Shown piece after piece: positions 1-12,278 of a DNA stretch of 64,000 nucleotides. The stretch's first letter is position 1. The number at the start of each line of letters is the position of its first letter. Where the stretch lies: positions 3,725,702-3,789,701 of the forward strand of contig JAJEKV010000084.1 of assembly GCA_021234155.1 (NCBI GenBank), in the 5' to 3' direction. Below the pieces are notes generated by a model that saw only the letters and a program-made list of their open reading frames with translations, had not been told where the DNA came from and did not search any database. The position numbers and the translations under genes were made by a program. The DNA is from Isoetes taiwanensis. Taxonomy: Eukaryota > Streptophyta > Lycopodiopsida > Isoetales > Isoetaceae.

Positions 1-2380
1 TCCAACTAGTGGAAGCGCGCGGTATAAACAAATGCAATGTTCTCGACAAAACGACCGCGTGATCTTGCATGATGTGTTAATCTAAATATCCGGGGGCTTA
101 GTAGCTTATTTTAAATTCGATTCGGATCTCAACGCACTAGTTAGGGACACGGCCTTAAGCACAACAATTGTTGCACTACAAATCTACCTTCGACATTTTA
201 AGGGGTCCCTTACGTTATGATCACTTTAAAACCTACTAGTCCATTACAAACTTCATCATAATATTCTTATGTCAAGCAAGTTCACTATCGGATAAATGCC
301 TTTGTTTTGATGGCCTTCTGGCCGCAGGCTTTACAATCAAGTTCATTACCATGTACGTAAGACGAAAGATAGCAACTCACAATTGGACTTGGGAGGCCCG
401 TGTCTTCTTCAGCTTCCCTCTCCATATAGCAATGCTTGGCATCCGTGCAATACGGTTCTGAGAAAACACAACTGGATCAGAACAAGGAAAAGTATCTCAA
501 AACTTTAAGAATGTGCAAGTACACATTCTCCATGGCTATGATGACTTCTGTAAAGCAAGTTCTGGTTCACACAAGTGAAAATGGAAATACCTACTGCGTG
601 CTAGAAGGAGAGGATGGGAATCAATCCGAGGATCGCTTGCTTGCTGTATCATTGAGCTATCAACACCTATCTGCCAAAGGGTCCTTCATGTATAGCATGC
701 CCATTATCAAACCGGGTGCACTTGCACCCTCGAGTAGGTAATCAAACATTATAAATTGAGGAGGTTGGTATCTACTCAAAGATCTATTGTTTGCAATCCA
801 AACTCTCAACCGTCACCAACCAGCTTGTACCATAGTCATAGTGTATTCATTATCACCTACTCCAACATGGATAAATTGTCAAGTTTATGTCGTTTACTTT
901 CTTAAGCAAGTGAAGTCTAAGCTATTTGTTTCTTCCTAAAACCTTGCATAATCTCAAATGTGCATTATACTGGGAAAAACTCAATCATCGCCTCCTATGT
1001 TGATTAATCATATGCATCATCCTCGACAGGAACGTTGAAAAATTACCAAACACGTACCATATCAAATGAAATGGAGGTGCGATCCAGTGCAGTGCTTGAG
1101 CTCTTCATCTGCTGAAGTTTATACGTTACGGCAAACAGCGAAAATTAAATTCCCAAAATTAAATAGGCCTAAATGGTCCCGCCATGGCCAGATCCAAGAA
1201 AATCCTCCCGCGCACTTAAAATCTGCCCGCCAAATTATCTCTAGGTCATTTGCCACACTGAATTTGAAATTACGGATGTCCATGTCATCGATTCGGCACC
1301 AATTTGCTAAGAGCAAAAATGGCTTTCCCGCTCAGAAAGCACCCCCCAGAAAGCAGATCCAGCACGAAAAGCAGAGCGTCCGGACGGGTGCTTTTGTACC
1401 CCAATATCTAACTTAGACCCTGTACCTGTATTTTGTTGTCTTGCGTTCTTCCATTTGAAACTCATGTGCGTCGAGTTGGTGAAGGCGTTGAGATCCTCTT
1501 TCTGATGTGAGCTCGTGGACGTGGTAGCCGGGAGGTTGACATCTAGAACATTCTTGGTGCCTTTGGTTACCAATATTCTTCCCATTTGATGAAGATTGAT
1601 GATAGGCCGGTGGTGTCTTGTTCTACTCGTTTGTCGGTTGAGGTGTTTGTCATGCTTCCCTCTCTTGGGTCTGCCTTTTCGGTCTCCTCTCCTTATCTGT
1701 TTGTACATCGGCTGGGACCTTGATGTCTTCAAGAAGTTGCGCCTTAGCTCGCCTGCGTGGCTCGGCCCGTCCCTTCCAAAGCAACGCTGTGTATCCTAGA
1801 GTCTAAGAGTCTACTTGAAGGGATCTCCTACAATATTCTGGGCTCTATAAGCAAGCAAGATGGCTCGGCGGCATTACTAGAGACATATCTATAATTTACA
1901 AGTCTATGGACATTAGGGCGTGTGGTATGGCATGACATGAGGGTTGTTTTGCAAAGCCCTCATGGTGTTTGAGGTATACTCTAAGGTCCTAGCAAAGTTG
2001 GTTTGGGGGTCCAATCTCTACACATGGAATGACTTGGGCAGCTCTAGGCTCTAGCTCCTTTCTAGGTATCCCGGCAATAGGGAGTGTCAATGTGGTGGCT
2101 ATATAAGTCAAACTCTATTAGAAGGACACGTAATTAGGTCAAGGTTTATGCCTTTGGCTCGGCAGCAGGTGGTGTACCAACAGTTGGACTTGGGTTGCTA
2201 TGCTAAGGTCTAGATGACTATAACAAAGGGGTGTTCCCCGAGCACTTCTACCTAGGAGTAAGGCATCAGCTTAGTAGAGCGAAGTGCTTTGGAGCTACTA
2301 ATGGGGTATGCTTCTATCTACAAACAAACTACAGTTTGGGAAAGCAATTCAAGGGTTTGAGCAATTTTGGTCATTTTGAG
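1..2380. other. No recognisable gene
   Basis: I see no gene I can support here. One reading of about 100 codons near 436-741 opens at TTG, not ATG, and matches no family I know. The rest has short frames in AT-rich sequence without exon-like structure. It may be decayed retroelement or intergenic DNA. Confidence 0.5.
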
Positions 2381-2900
2381 ATGGGGTTTGACATTTCTAT
2401 CCTAATTTGAGGTCATAAATGGATTCTAGGCTGTCTAACGGTCCTAACGCAACAAATTTCGGCGATTTGGAGCTCTGTAGCTCAAGTTATGGAGGTTCAA
2501 AATTTGGAGGTCTCACACGTTGCGCCCAGACCGATTTTGAGAATGTAGAAATCACATCTGGCGGCGGCGTGTGAGACATGGGTCCCAATTGGGCTAGGCT
2601 TACTCAATTTAAGTGATCTAAGGCTGTAATTCCACTAAACTCATCGAGTTAGGCAGAATTGACCCCTTACTTGGTCGATTTGGAGCTGTTTTGGGCATTT
2701 TTGGGCATGGTCTCACACGTTGCGCCCAGCCCGATTCCTAAAATCTAGAAATCTGTCCTGGCGCGACGTGTGAGACATCGTCTCAATTTTGCTCAAAAGC
2801 TCCAATTTGACTAAAACAAAAGCTAGAATTCTATAACTTAACTTAATTAAGTAACTTTATACAGTTATAATTTACTCTAAAACACGTTGTATTAAACAAA
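2380..2900 (-). repeat. Leader fragment of the chromovirus family, reversed
   Basis: Two foldback units lie at about 2510-2578 and 2710-2777. Each starts TCTCACACGTTGCGCCCAG and ends in a near-complementary ACGTGTGAGACA. Read on the minus strand, the second matches the unit at 12028-12095 in the leader between PBS and gag, and the spacing (about 200 bp against 211 bp) is alike. I infer a reversed, decayed piece of the same leader. No gag frame can be followed from it. Confidence 0.5.
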
Positions 2901-3455
2901 TTTTATCATTTACGAAATTAATAAGGTTCTCCTTTGATATGATTGGTAAGTGCATATCTTTCTTCATTAGAGTTACTCCCTTGGTGTGTACTGTGCGGCT
3001 GTTGAGTCTTCAAAATGTTGGACCAGCTTCTGCTCTGCTGCTTCTTGACCCCTGGCCTCCCGCTCTCGTTCTGCCCTCTCCTCTTCTTGTTTCCTTCAGC
3101 CTCCTTGGCCTCTGGCTGTTTCGCCTTGTCGAGGGAGTCGAGTGGTCTGTTTGGTGCGCGTCATGTCGATCGGAGACTTGGTGTCTATCAGGATGATGAC
3201 TCTATCTAGCTTAAGGGTCTTGGTTCTAAGTCTAAGGCTTGGCCATTAATATTATCTAACATTATTACAGCTTAAATCTAATTAAGGATTATAATTCAAA
3301 CACAAACGATGCCCGCCCTCAGTGGTTGGCACGGGGGGGTTTGGGGGGGTTCAATCCTGTGGGTGGGAGGTTCAATTCCCGCTACTGTGGGAATTCTTTT
3401 AAGATGAGGTTTAAATAGATTAGAAAGCTAATCTAGCTAATTCCTAGGCTGAAAT

Positions 3456-3632
3456 TCGAATTACTAAGTTACTTTTCTAAATCTTTTTGACTTTTTAAAC
3501 TGTTTTCAGATCAGCAGGTCGAATTACTAAGTTACTTTTCTAAATCTTTTTGACTTTTTAAACTGTTTGTCGAATTACTAAGTTACTTTTCTAAATCTTT
3601 TTGACTTTTTAAACTGTTTTCAGATCAGCAGG
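3456..3632. repeat. Three-unit tandem repeat
   Basis: Three copies of one sequence starting TCGAATTACTAAGTTAC lie at 3456-3518 (63 bp), 3519-3569 (51 bp, lacking the last 12-13 bases) and 3570-3632 (63 bp). The full units end TTTTCAGATCAGCAGG, which resembles an intron acceptor. The pol reading starts directly after the third unit, so the repeat marks the broken 5' end of the pol fragment. Confidence 0.9.
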
Positions 3633-5180
3633 GGCCATTATTGATCGTGGAAAGCGGAAGGTGACCTTCCCAACACAGGTAAAGATCATTGAGATCACAG
3701 GCAAAGAAGTTGTTTCCATCATGCAGTGTATGTCTTCTAAACGGCTATTCAAGTGCATCAAGAGCGAGCAAGTAGCATACATCTTCAAGTGCATCAAGAG
3801 CGAGCAAGTAGCATACATCTTTAAGCTTGAGATTGAAGAGCCGGAGTCCGAAGAAAGCAAGGAAGACAAGGTGCTCAGTAAGTTGCCGAAGCAAATAGCT
3901 CAGTTGATCACGGAGTTCCACGATCTCTTTCCTGATGAGATCGAGCACCTTCCTCCTTACAGGGGAGTCGAGTATGAGATAGCACTCGAACCAGGAACAA
4001 AGCCGACAAGTAAGGCTCCATATAGAATGACGACGCAGGAGTTGACGGAGCTAAAGAAGCAATTGCAGGAGCTACTCGACCTAGGCTTCATTAGGCCTAG
4101 CGTCTCGCCATTTGGAGCGTCCATTCTTTTTGTCAAGAAGAAGGATGGATCGTTGAGGATGTGCATAGACTATAGGCAGTTGAACAAGCACACCATCAAG
4201 AACAAGTACGTGCTTCCCAGATCAGATGACTTGATGGATCAGCTCCAAGGAGCAAAGGTCTTCTCCAAAATCGACTTAAGGTCAGGTTATCACCAGATCA
4301 GGATAAAGGAAGAAGATATCCATAAGACCGCCTTCAGAACGCGGTATGGGCATTAAGAGTTCACGGTAATGCCTTTCGGCTTATCGAATGCCCCCGCGAC
4401 GTTCATGAGGCTCATGAACGACATCTTCAGGGAGTTCTTAGACACCTTTGTGATTGTATTCTTTGATGACATTTTGGTGTATAGCAGATCCCTTGAGGAG
4501 CACGTACAACACTTAAGAAGAGTGCTAGAGAAGTTGAAGAGGCACCAGTTGTACGCTAAGTTGTCGAAGTGCCACTTCGCAACAGAGAAGGTGGAATATC
4601 TTGGTCATGTGATCTCTGCAGAAGGAATTTCGACGGACCCTTCCAAGATTGAAGCCGTCATTCAGTGGCCGGCACCGAAGAATGTGCATGAGGTCAGAAG
4701 CTTTCTCGGCCTAGCAGGGTACTACAGGAAGTTCGTGAAGAACTTTGCTAAGATAGCGGCCCCGCTAACAGACTTGACGAGAGCAGGAAAGTGAAAGACT
4801 GGGTAGAGCATTGGCACAAGAAAGCCCAAGCAGGGTTTGAATTGTTGAAGGAAGCTTTAACAACCGCCCCAGTCCTAACCCTGCCGGACCCAGAGAAAGA
4901 TAAGCTTGTAGCAACGGATGCGACTAAGATAGCTACAGGTGCAGTGCTTATGCAGGAAGAGCGTGTAGTAGCGTATGATTCCAGGAAGATGAACGACGCC
5001 GAAACGCGCTACCCCACCCATGACCAGGAATTGCTTGCAGTTGTCAGGGCATTAAGAATTTGGAGGCATTACCTTTTGGGAAGGAAGTTCCAATTGGATA
5101 CGGATCACCAGAGCCTCCAGTATGTATTCACGCAACCACACCTCAACCTGAGGCAGAGAAGGTGGATGGAGTTCCTCGAG
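3633..5180 (+). pseudogene. Ty3/Gypsy pol, 5' part: protease end, reverse transcriptase, RNase H
   Basis: This is the 5' part of a chromovirus polyprotein that copies element RNA into DNA. It opens in the last residues of the protease; the rest of the protease and gag are absent. The reverse transcriptase shows [20 protein letters not shown], a [13 protein letters not shown] block, [12 protein letters not shown] and the catalytic FFDDILVYS. RNase H follows with VATDATKIATGAVL, a DQELLAV glutamate and DTDHQSL. It is dead: TAA replaces an expected Tyr codon at 4354-4356, and the frame shifts near 4790. A 12-residue in-frame duplication lies at 3748-3819. The frame stops at 5180, where a solo LTR has inserted, and resumes at 6906. 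Confidence 0.93.
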
Positions 5181-6900
5181 TGTGACGTCCCCTACTCGCA
5201 TACGGTGCACTCACCGTATACAAACAGGAGTTCATCCCCCATACCAGCTCCATACTAATACAGGGCCCTCCACATGACACTGCAACCGTGACGGGTTCCA
5301 GTGGGAAGAGTGAAGGGGTCATTGTACCCCGTCTCCCTCAGGGCCTACCTAGCTGCGGAAGCGTAAACATACATGTCAGTAGCACATACATCAACATCAT
5401 ATGACCATCACGAAGGATGGTCCTCCACATATCTGCATAGACAAAGATCAGCACATCACATAGGGAATCCTACCCAAGGCTCAGACTCAAGGGGATGACT
5501 GACAAGCTTGGGTCTCTAGAGGTCATTGCAGACAGAATTCATGGCAATGGATTTGGCTGGCATAAGAACATGGCATTGGGTTGTCCACTCCATCCGCCCC
5601 TCCTGTGCACACTTTGCAGAGTACGTTGAAAAGTGTTGGGACCCGATCAGAGCTCACCGGGATGCATAGCCAAAAGGGCTATTCCCGGGTTGCATCTCCC
5701 CGCCCGATGGGGCGGTAGGGATCACTCCCTCCAGAGATCTACATGCTGACTCAAGGTGACTAGAGGGCCACTGCCCGTATTCAACTTGAACTCAATGGAA
5801 GGTCATATTCACCACCTCACGAGTGTCGAGCCCATGCCTTGCCCACACGCAGTGGCAAGCCATTAGACCTAGTCACAATGATCCCCGGTAGCACTAACAC
5901 ACCATAGGGATCGCTCAAGAGTCGAAACACGAACCTCCTTATAAGCCGTCTGCCCCTTCACCCACAACCCGGTGTGGCTCTTGTGCACAAAGCCGCATCT
6001 ACAAAGTGTGCTAGAGAGGCTACTCTAGGAGCATCTACTACCAAGCTTGAAGTCTCTACCCCCTTCCCAATACAAGGAGTTCACGTGAGATACATCATCC
6101 ATATACATCCGCGTAGAAGAACTAAAGAACAAGATCTAATCTATATCATAGAGTTAGGTTCTTTAGTTAGAATCTGCTATCTAGAGTTCTAGAGGGTCTG
6201 CTATGGCCAATTTAAGAGGCTAAACCTACTGATTCGATGGTTTGAAATGGGGTTTAGACTACTAAATTGCCTAAATACCTGATCCTTGAGTTCCTCCTCC
6301 CCGACCAACTCGACCATCCCGGCAAATGCTCGAATCAAGGAAAACTAATGATGCAGTTCTCTCGCAGAAAGTTCAGGAGGCGGTTTTGGCTCTTGAGGCG
6401 GCCAAAACAGAGCTCTAAAACCCTAGAAACGAAAATGGGCAAGTTAGGGTTCTCCTACTTAAATAGACAAGGGGTGGCTAGGGTTTCCAATTATCCCCTT
6501 TAGGCATGTGGGATAATTGGGAAAAGGGCCCACTTGCCTTTAAGGGCTAGGTGGCCAAATGTGCCCACATGGAAATGTGTGCACCCAAATGTGCTCACAT
6601 GGAAATGTGTGCACATTAATGAATGTGTACATTGGAAAATGTGCACATTAATTGCACCTATGGGTATGGCCCACTTGGCATCAAGTGGCCACATGGAAAT
6701 GTGTGCCCACATTAATGTGTACATTGGAAAATGTGCACATTAATACTAATGCACATTCTTAGCAAGTTGCCCCCTAGGGGCTACCCACTTGGCTACACGT
6801 TGGCGCATTACCGTCGGTCGAGGTGGCGGCGTCGCTGGCGTGGCGTGGGCGTGTACAATATACGCCCCGGGAGCCGTATCTTTGTCTTTGGAACGTCACA
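5181..6900 (-). mobile_element. Solo LTR in reverse orientation, with 5-bp target duplication
   Basis: It begins TGTGACGTCCCC and ends GGAACGTCACA, the reversed ends of the LTR at 9934-11613. The flanks are TCGAG (5176-5180) and TCGAG (6901-6905), a perfect 5-bp target duplication. It sits inside the RNase H coding sequence; LTR plus duplication (1,725 bp) is a multiple of three, so the host frame is the same on both sides. No internal element sequence remains, so LTR-LTR recombination after insertion is inferred. Confidence 0.95.
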
Positions 6901-6905
6901 TCGAG

Positions 6906-9104
6906 GAGTACGACTTTGATATAGTCTACAAGCCAGGGAAGCTGAATGTGGTAGCGGATGCGCTTTCAAGGCATCCCCTGACAACTGTGCATTGCAATGC
7001 AATTTCGACAGTCTCCAGTGAATTTGGTAAGAAGATTGAAGAGTCCTTGCCAATGGATGTGGATTTCAAGGAAGTATGGGCAAGCCTCCCTAGGGAGGCA
7101 AGAACGGATAAAGAACGGGAAGCCTTTAAACATTATAAGAAGGAAGGCAACCTGTTATATCATAAGAACAAGTTGTGCATACCCGAATCATCAGGGGTAA
7201 GGAAATTGATCCTCCATGACACGCACAACAGCCCAATAGCTGGCCATGCGGGATTCATGAAAACATATTTCAAAGTCTTGCAGCCTATTATTGGCCGTGA
7301 ATGAAGAAGCAAGTAGCTCGCTACATCAAGGAATGTCACTATGTCGCCAGACGGCGCGTAACGACCTTCAATCCTGTGGGCGTTAGAGCCATTAGCGGTG
7401 CCAAACGCTAAGTGGGAGGTCATCAGCATGGATTTCATCACAGGGCTTCCAAGGACAGTAAGAGGGAAAGATGCCTTGATGGTAGTAGTCGACAAGTTGT
7501 CGAAGATGGCACATTTCGTGCCTTGCAGGACAACAGATACAGCTATGGATACAGCGAAGCTCTTCACCAAAGAGATCTTCAGACTTCATGCATTAGAGGT
7601 AATTTGAGATCTCCTTTTGTCCCCATAAGAATCCTCCAATAGAATGAGTACTCTACATCAAACTGCAATTAATGCAGCATTAACAACTTCATTGCTGTCG
7701 TTTTTTCCCTATAACTTTTGATCTACTCATGAAAATGCTGCGGCGTTTGTTGCATTAGATGCAGAATGAAAAGATCTTTCAAGTGATATATGGTTATGAT
7801 GTATTTCAATACAAGCCATATGTGTTAACCTTAAAAAATATGGTTTTTTTCTCTTTTCTTATATATTTACATCCCAAAAGATATAACAATGGGTTGTCAT
7901 TAGAAAGATCTTGAGGAGACGAATCCATTGCCACAAATAGTGTTCGAATCGGAGTTTTTGATCAAAAGTTATAGTAGAAAAATGACACCGCAAAAGTTAG
8001 TTAGAACCGCATTAATTATCACCGCCACATAATAATCGAATAAAATACACTGGAGCTCTTCTCTTATTGGACAGTTTAAAAAGCTGATGTGGCTTTTTAA
8101 GCATCCCTTAATGGGACAAAATGAGATCTCAAATTACCTCTAATGGTATCTCCGATAGGGATCCGAAGTTTATGAGTGCCTTTTGGCAAGACCTCTTTAA
8201 TTCCATTCGCACGGGTTATCCATGAGCACGGGCGTATCATCCTCGACGGATGGCCAAAACGGAGCGGACCAACAGATTTTGGAAGACATGCTATGAAACT
8301 ATGTCTGGAATAAGCAAGGTATGTGGGAGGAATTTATTCACTTGGTGGAGTTTGCATACAATAGCACCAAGCGTGAATCATCCCAAATGTCGCCGCTTAT
8401 GATCAATTACAGCCTATCAATGCCTAACTCCGCACACTTGGCACAATCCCGCGTCAAAAGTAGAAGTTTCAGCCAGATGTTGGCCGATATGCAGCAGCTA
8501 GTGGAAGAAGTTCGAGGGTATCTTCTAGCGGCAAGGAATCGTCGGAGAAGAGCATCGCCGGCAAGCATCGAACAAATGAGAGTTCGGGTTGGCGACAACG
8601 GTGGCTCAAGATCAAAGTGAAGCGGCGAAGCCCGCGATCGAAATTGTAAGAAGCTTGCTCCAAGGTGGGCTGGACCTTTCAAAATAGTCCGTAGTAGGTA
8701 GCCAATCCTACAAGCTAGAATTGCCGCCACACCTAAAGATTCATAAGGTCTTCCACGTGAGTTTATTGAAGAAGCACACTCCAAATCCAGACGAGGTCTT
8801 GGACACTCCAACGTTGTTGGAAATGACGGAGGAACAGCTGGAAATAGTTCCAGAGTTAATTCTTGATAAAGCCTTCAAGAAAACAAGGAGGTCAGAGTTC
8901 CTCCAGTATTTGGTCAAGTGGAAACACTTGCCAGTGGAAGACGCAACGTGGGTACTTAAGAAAGATCTAGTAAAGAAGTACCCACAATTCATGGAGCAAT
9001 GGGACGGCAAGGTCATCTCCGAAGAAATCGGCTCAGGCATGTCGGTTTGTGTAGATCAATTCTATGTGTGGTTAAGGTTAATCTACGCATGCAACCTATG
9101 TTAG
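6906..9104 (+). pseudogene. Ty3/Gypsy pol, 3' part: RNase H end, integrase, chromodomain
   Basis: The RNase H tail YDFDIVYKPGKLNVVADALS opens this part. The integrase zinc-binding region follows (KLILHDTHNSPIAGHAGF) but is stopped near 7304. The catalytic core begins at about 7398 (MDFITGLP, first Asp) and is split by a MITE at 7596. It resumes with SDRDPKF (second Asp) and a degraded TERTNR region near 8260. From about 8690 comes the C-terminal FKIV/SYKLELPPHLKIHKVFHV region, then at about 8860-9000 a chromodomain (PELILDKAF, YLVKWKHLP, DATWV) that would direct integration to modified histone tails. At least three frameshifts make it non-functional. Confidence 0.92.
7596..8140. mobile_element. 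MITE, 545 bp, TA target site
   Basis: The terminal inverted repeats start GAGGTAATTTGAGATCTC and extend imperfectly through TTTTGTCCC. The flanks are TA (7594-7595) and TA (8141-8142). The element lies between the first and second catalytic Asp of the integrase, whose similarity resumes directly after it. It encodes nothing. TA duplication and TIRs fit a non-autonomous Tc1/mariner-type element. The element at 45117-45656 has the same size, target and TTTGAGAT core near its end. Confidence 0.88.
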
Positions 9105-9933
9105 GTATGGATTGCATGCATTGTAACCGATGATGAGACCGCTACGGTGATCTCTAGGGCGTGGTGTAATGTCGATGTAGGCATAACCGCGTTTCCGCTT
9201 GGACGAGTGGAAGGTAGATTAGAAAGTCTACTTCTGTCCCAAGGAAGTAGACGACCTCGAGAGAAAGGAGGTCATTGAGAGATGCATTGATAGGAAAGGC
9301 ACCTTTAGCCCCATATATGCTTTGATAGGAGGAATCTATCCTTCACGCCCCCCACGCGGGAAGGATATCCTCCACGCTGGGCAACTAGAGGTGTAGGCAT
9401 GAGAGGCATATAGGCATAATAGGACGCTGTCTCCATGGCCATTATGGAAGATTCATCCTCTTCCTACGCCGGGAGATTAGCCATGCATCCATGTAGATAG
9501 GTGGGGTGGTCACCATATAACCAAAATTTTACTAATAATTAAATGGTACTAACATAGTGTTGACCTGCAGGCCAATAGAGCGCTCCAGAGGGCAAGGAGG
9601 TCGAGCTACGAAGACTTGCAACACAAATTTTGTTGGAATGTGTTGCAAGGAATGAACAGTACCTCGGACGTTAATTTTAATTTTGATAAACTTAATTGTC
9701 GTGATAAGTGAATTATCGAGTAACCTGTTGTAATGATGTTATGAATTGATAAGTTATTCCATAATATAAGGGCGTAATAATGTTCTAAAAATATTACCTT
9801 AAGGTAATCTTAATAAATATGTAAGTATTATAGTAGTATATATCGTATGTATCAGGTTGATTGCAGGTTAGGAAGATCCCAAGGTGGGGAGACCCACGAT
9901 GCTGCGGACAGCATCATTTTAAGGTGGGGAGAA
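9105..9933 (+). other. Retroelement 3' untranslated region with polypurine tract
   Basis: No coding frame follows the chromodomain. Just before the LTR, AAGGTGGGGAGAA (9921-9933) is the polypurine tract that primes plus-strand synthesis. A second copy of AAGGTGGGGAGA lies at 9881-9892. The tract touches the LTR start at 9934, which shows that this LTR is the 3' LTR of the pol copy on its left. Confidence 0.75.
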
Positions 9934-11613
9934 TGTGACGTTCCAGTACAATATACGGTCCCAGGACGTATACTGTACTGCCTCGTCACGCGTACACGCC
10001 ACCCCGACTGACGTGTACGCCAAAGTATAGCCAGGCGGGTAGCCCCTAGGGGGCAACTTGCAGGGAATGTGCAATTCCTAATGTGCACATTTAACTATGT
10101 GCACATTAACCTAGGTGCACATTTTCCAATATAGACACCTTATGCCAAGTGGGCCACATTTTCCAATGTGCACATTAATGTGCACACATTTCCATGTGAG
10201 CACATTTGGGTGCACACATTTCCATGTGGGCACATTTGGCCACCTAGCCATTAAAGGCAAGTGGGCCCATTACCAATTATCCCACATGCCTAAAGGGGAT
10301 AATTGGAAACCCTAGCCAACCCCTTGTCTATTTAGGAAGGGAAACCCTAACTTGCCCATTTTCGTTTCTAGGGTTTTAGAGCTCTGTTTTGGCTGCCCCA
10401 AGGGTCAAAACCGCTTCCCAGACTCTGTCTGAGAGAATTGCACCCTTAGTTTCCCTTGATTCGAGCATTTCAGCAGGATGGTCGAACTCAGGTCAGGAGG
10501 AGGAACCCAAGGATCAGGTATTTAGCCAATTAAATAGTCTAAACCCTACTTTCGTCATGGAATCAGTAGGTTTAGCCTATTAAATTGCCCATAGTAGCCT
10601 TCTAGATCTCTAGATAGCAAACTCTAACTAAAGAACCTAACTCTATGATATAGATTAGATCTAGTTCTTTAGTTCTTCTATGATGTATATGGATGATGTA
10701 TCCCTATGAACTCCTTGTATTGGGAAGGGGGGTAGAGGCCTAAAGCTTGGTAGTAGATGCTCCTAGATTAGCCACTCTAGCACACTATAGATTCGTCCTG
10801 TGTACAAGAACCACACCTGGTTGTGGGTGAAGGGGGCCAGACTAGCTAAGAATGAGGTTCGTGTTCTGACTCTTGAACGATCCCTCTGGTGTGTAAAGTC
10901 TACCGGGGATCCTTGTGACTAGGTCTAATGGCTTGCCACTGAGTGTGGGCAAGGCATGGGCTCGACACCCGTGAAGTGGTGCTTATGACTTTCCATTGGG
11001 TTCAGTCGAACAAGGGCAGTAGCCCTCTAGTCACCTTGAGTCAGCATGTAGATCTCTGGAGGGAGTGATCCCTACCTGCCCCATCGGGGCTGGGGAGATG
11101 TAACCCAGTAGACTTAGCCCCTTTGGCTAGGCACCCGGCGGGCTACAGTCAGGTCCCCACACTTTTCAACCTACTCTGCAAAGTGTGCACAGGAGGGGCG
11201 GATGGAGTGGACTACCCATTGCCATGTTCTTATGCCAGCCAAATCCATTGCCATGAATTCTGTCTGCAATGAACTCTGGAGACCCAAGCTTGTCAGTCCA
11301 TCCCTGTGTCTGAGCCTTGGGTAGGATTCCCCTATGTGCATTGTGCTGATCATTGTCTATTGCAGATGTGATGTACCACCCTAAGCGGTGGATATACGTG
11401 TGTTGCTCTTATATACTGACATGTATGTTTACGCTTCCGCAGCTAGGTAGGCCCTGAGGGAGATGGGGTAAAATGACCCCTTCACTCTTCCCACTGGAAC
11501 TGCCACGCGCTTGCGTCATGTGGAGGGCCCCAGACGGGGCGTGGAGCTGGTATGGGGGAAGAACTCCTGTTTGTATACGGTGTGTGCACCGTATGCGAGT
11601 AGGGGACGTCACA
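9934..11613 (+). mobile_element. Full LTR of the chromovirus, 1,680 bp
   Basis: It begins TGTGACGTTCC and ends GGGGACGTCACA, so it has TG...CA ends inside an inverted terminal repeat. It has a polypurine tract on its left and a primer binding site on its right, so it serves as 3' LTR for the pol copy and as 5' LTR for the gag copy. At 10068-10245 it carries at least six copies of a GTGCACA-type palindromic motif. The solo LTR at 5181-6900 is the reversed relative, about 40 bp longer. Confidence 0.93.
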
Positions 11614-11614
11614 G

Positions 11615-11626
11615 TGGTATCAGAGC
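11615..11626 (+). promoter_or_regulatory. Primer binding site for initiator tRNA-Met
   Basis: TGGTATCAGAGC lies one base after the LTR end. It is the standard primer binding site, complementary to the 3' end of plant initiator tRNA-Met, used by many plant Ty3/Gypsy and Ty1/Copia elements. Confidence 0.92.
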
Positions 11627-11817
11627 AATGTTCTTGGAGACCAAGAGCAAAGCACTGGCCATGTTCCCAGTAGTACTAACTTGATAGGATCCTTAAACCT
11701 CGAAAAATGGGAAAATTTTTTCTCATTTTTTTTAGTTTTGCTAAGCTAGTAACAGCTAAAATGAATGAAAACATAAAAAGATTAAGAATTGGTGAGCCAA
11801 CCTTCAAAAGTAGGGAA

Positions 11818-12095
11818 TCTCACACGTCCTTCCAGACAGAAATGAGATTTTCATTTTCAGTCAAAGGCGAACGTGAGACATTCAAATTTTAGACACACCA
11901 AAAAGTTGTAAATTACAGTAAAATAGCTTGATAATTCTAAATTAGAGCTAAGAATCAGTAGAATTAGCAAATTACATGTTTAACAAGTGTTAAACTTAAT
12001 AGTGGACACCACCATGTCTCACCACCATGTCTCACACGTCGCGCCAGGACAGGAAATGAGTTTTTCATTTTTGGGCTGGGCGCAACGTGTGAGAC
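11818..12095 (+). repeat. Two leader hairpins
   Basis: Unit one (11818-11880) opens TCTCACACGTCC and closes GAACGTGAGACA. Unit two (12028-12095) opens TGTCTCACACGTCGCGCC and closes GGCGCAACGTGTGAGAC. Each can fold into a stem of roughly 12-17 bp. Similar units recur reversed at 2510-2777, so they belong to the element family. Their place between primer site and gag suggests an RNA role such as dimerisation or packaging, but that is inference. Confidence 0.65.
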
Positions 12096-12170
12096 CATGC
12101 TCAATTAAGTGTTTTAGATGTTTTAAGCACCCCAAAAAGGTAGTTTAAAAGTTGACCTAAAATTGACCCC

Positions 12171-12178
12171 TATAAATA
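12171..12178 (+). promoter_or_regulatory. TATA box upstream of the H3-tail gag ORF
   Basis: TATAAATA lies 101 bp upstream of the ATG at 12279. Transcription starting about 30 bp downstream would give a short leader in which that ATG is the first start codon. Whether it is used is unknown; the LTR would normally supply the promoter. Confidence 0.4.
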
Positions 12179-12278
12179 GGCCTAGATCCCTCCCATTTCA
12201 AGCTCTTCCCCTTAGAAATTGCTCGGTATCCGCAAGGCGATCTTCTGGCGCTTAGCTCGGATCGACGAACCATCAAAT

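Noticed and set aside
436-741. 101-codon plus-strand ORF
   Set aside because: It starts at TTG with no ATG in a good place and no family match; not enough to call a gene.
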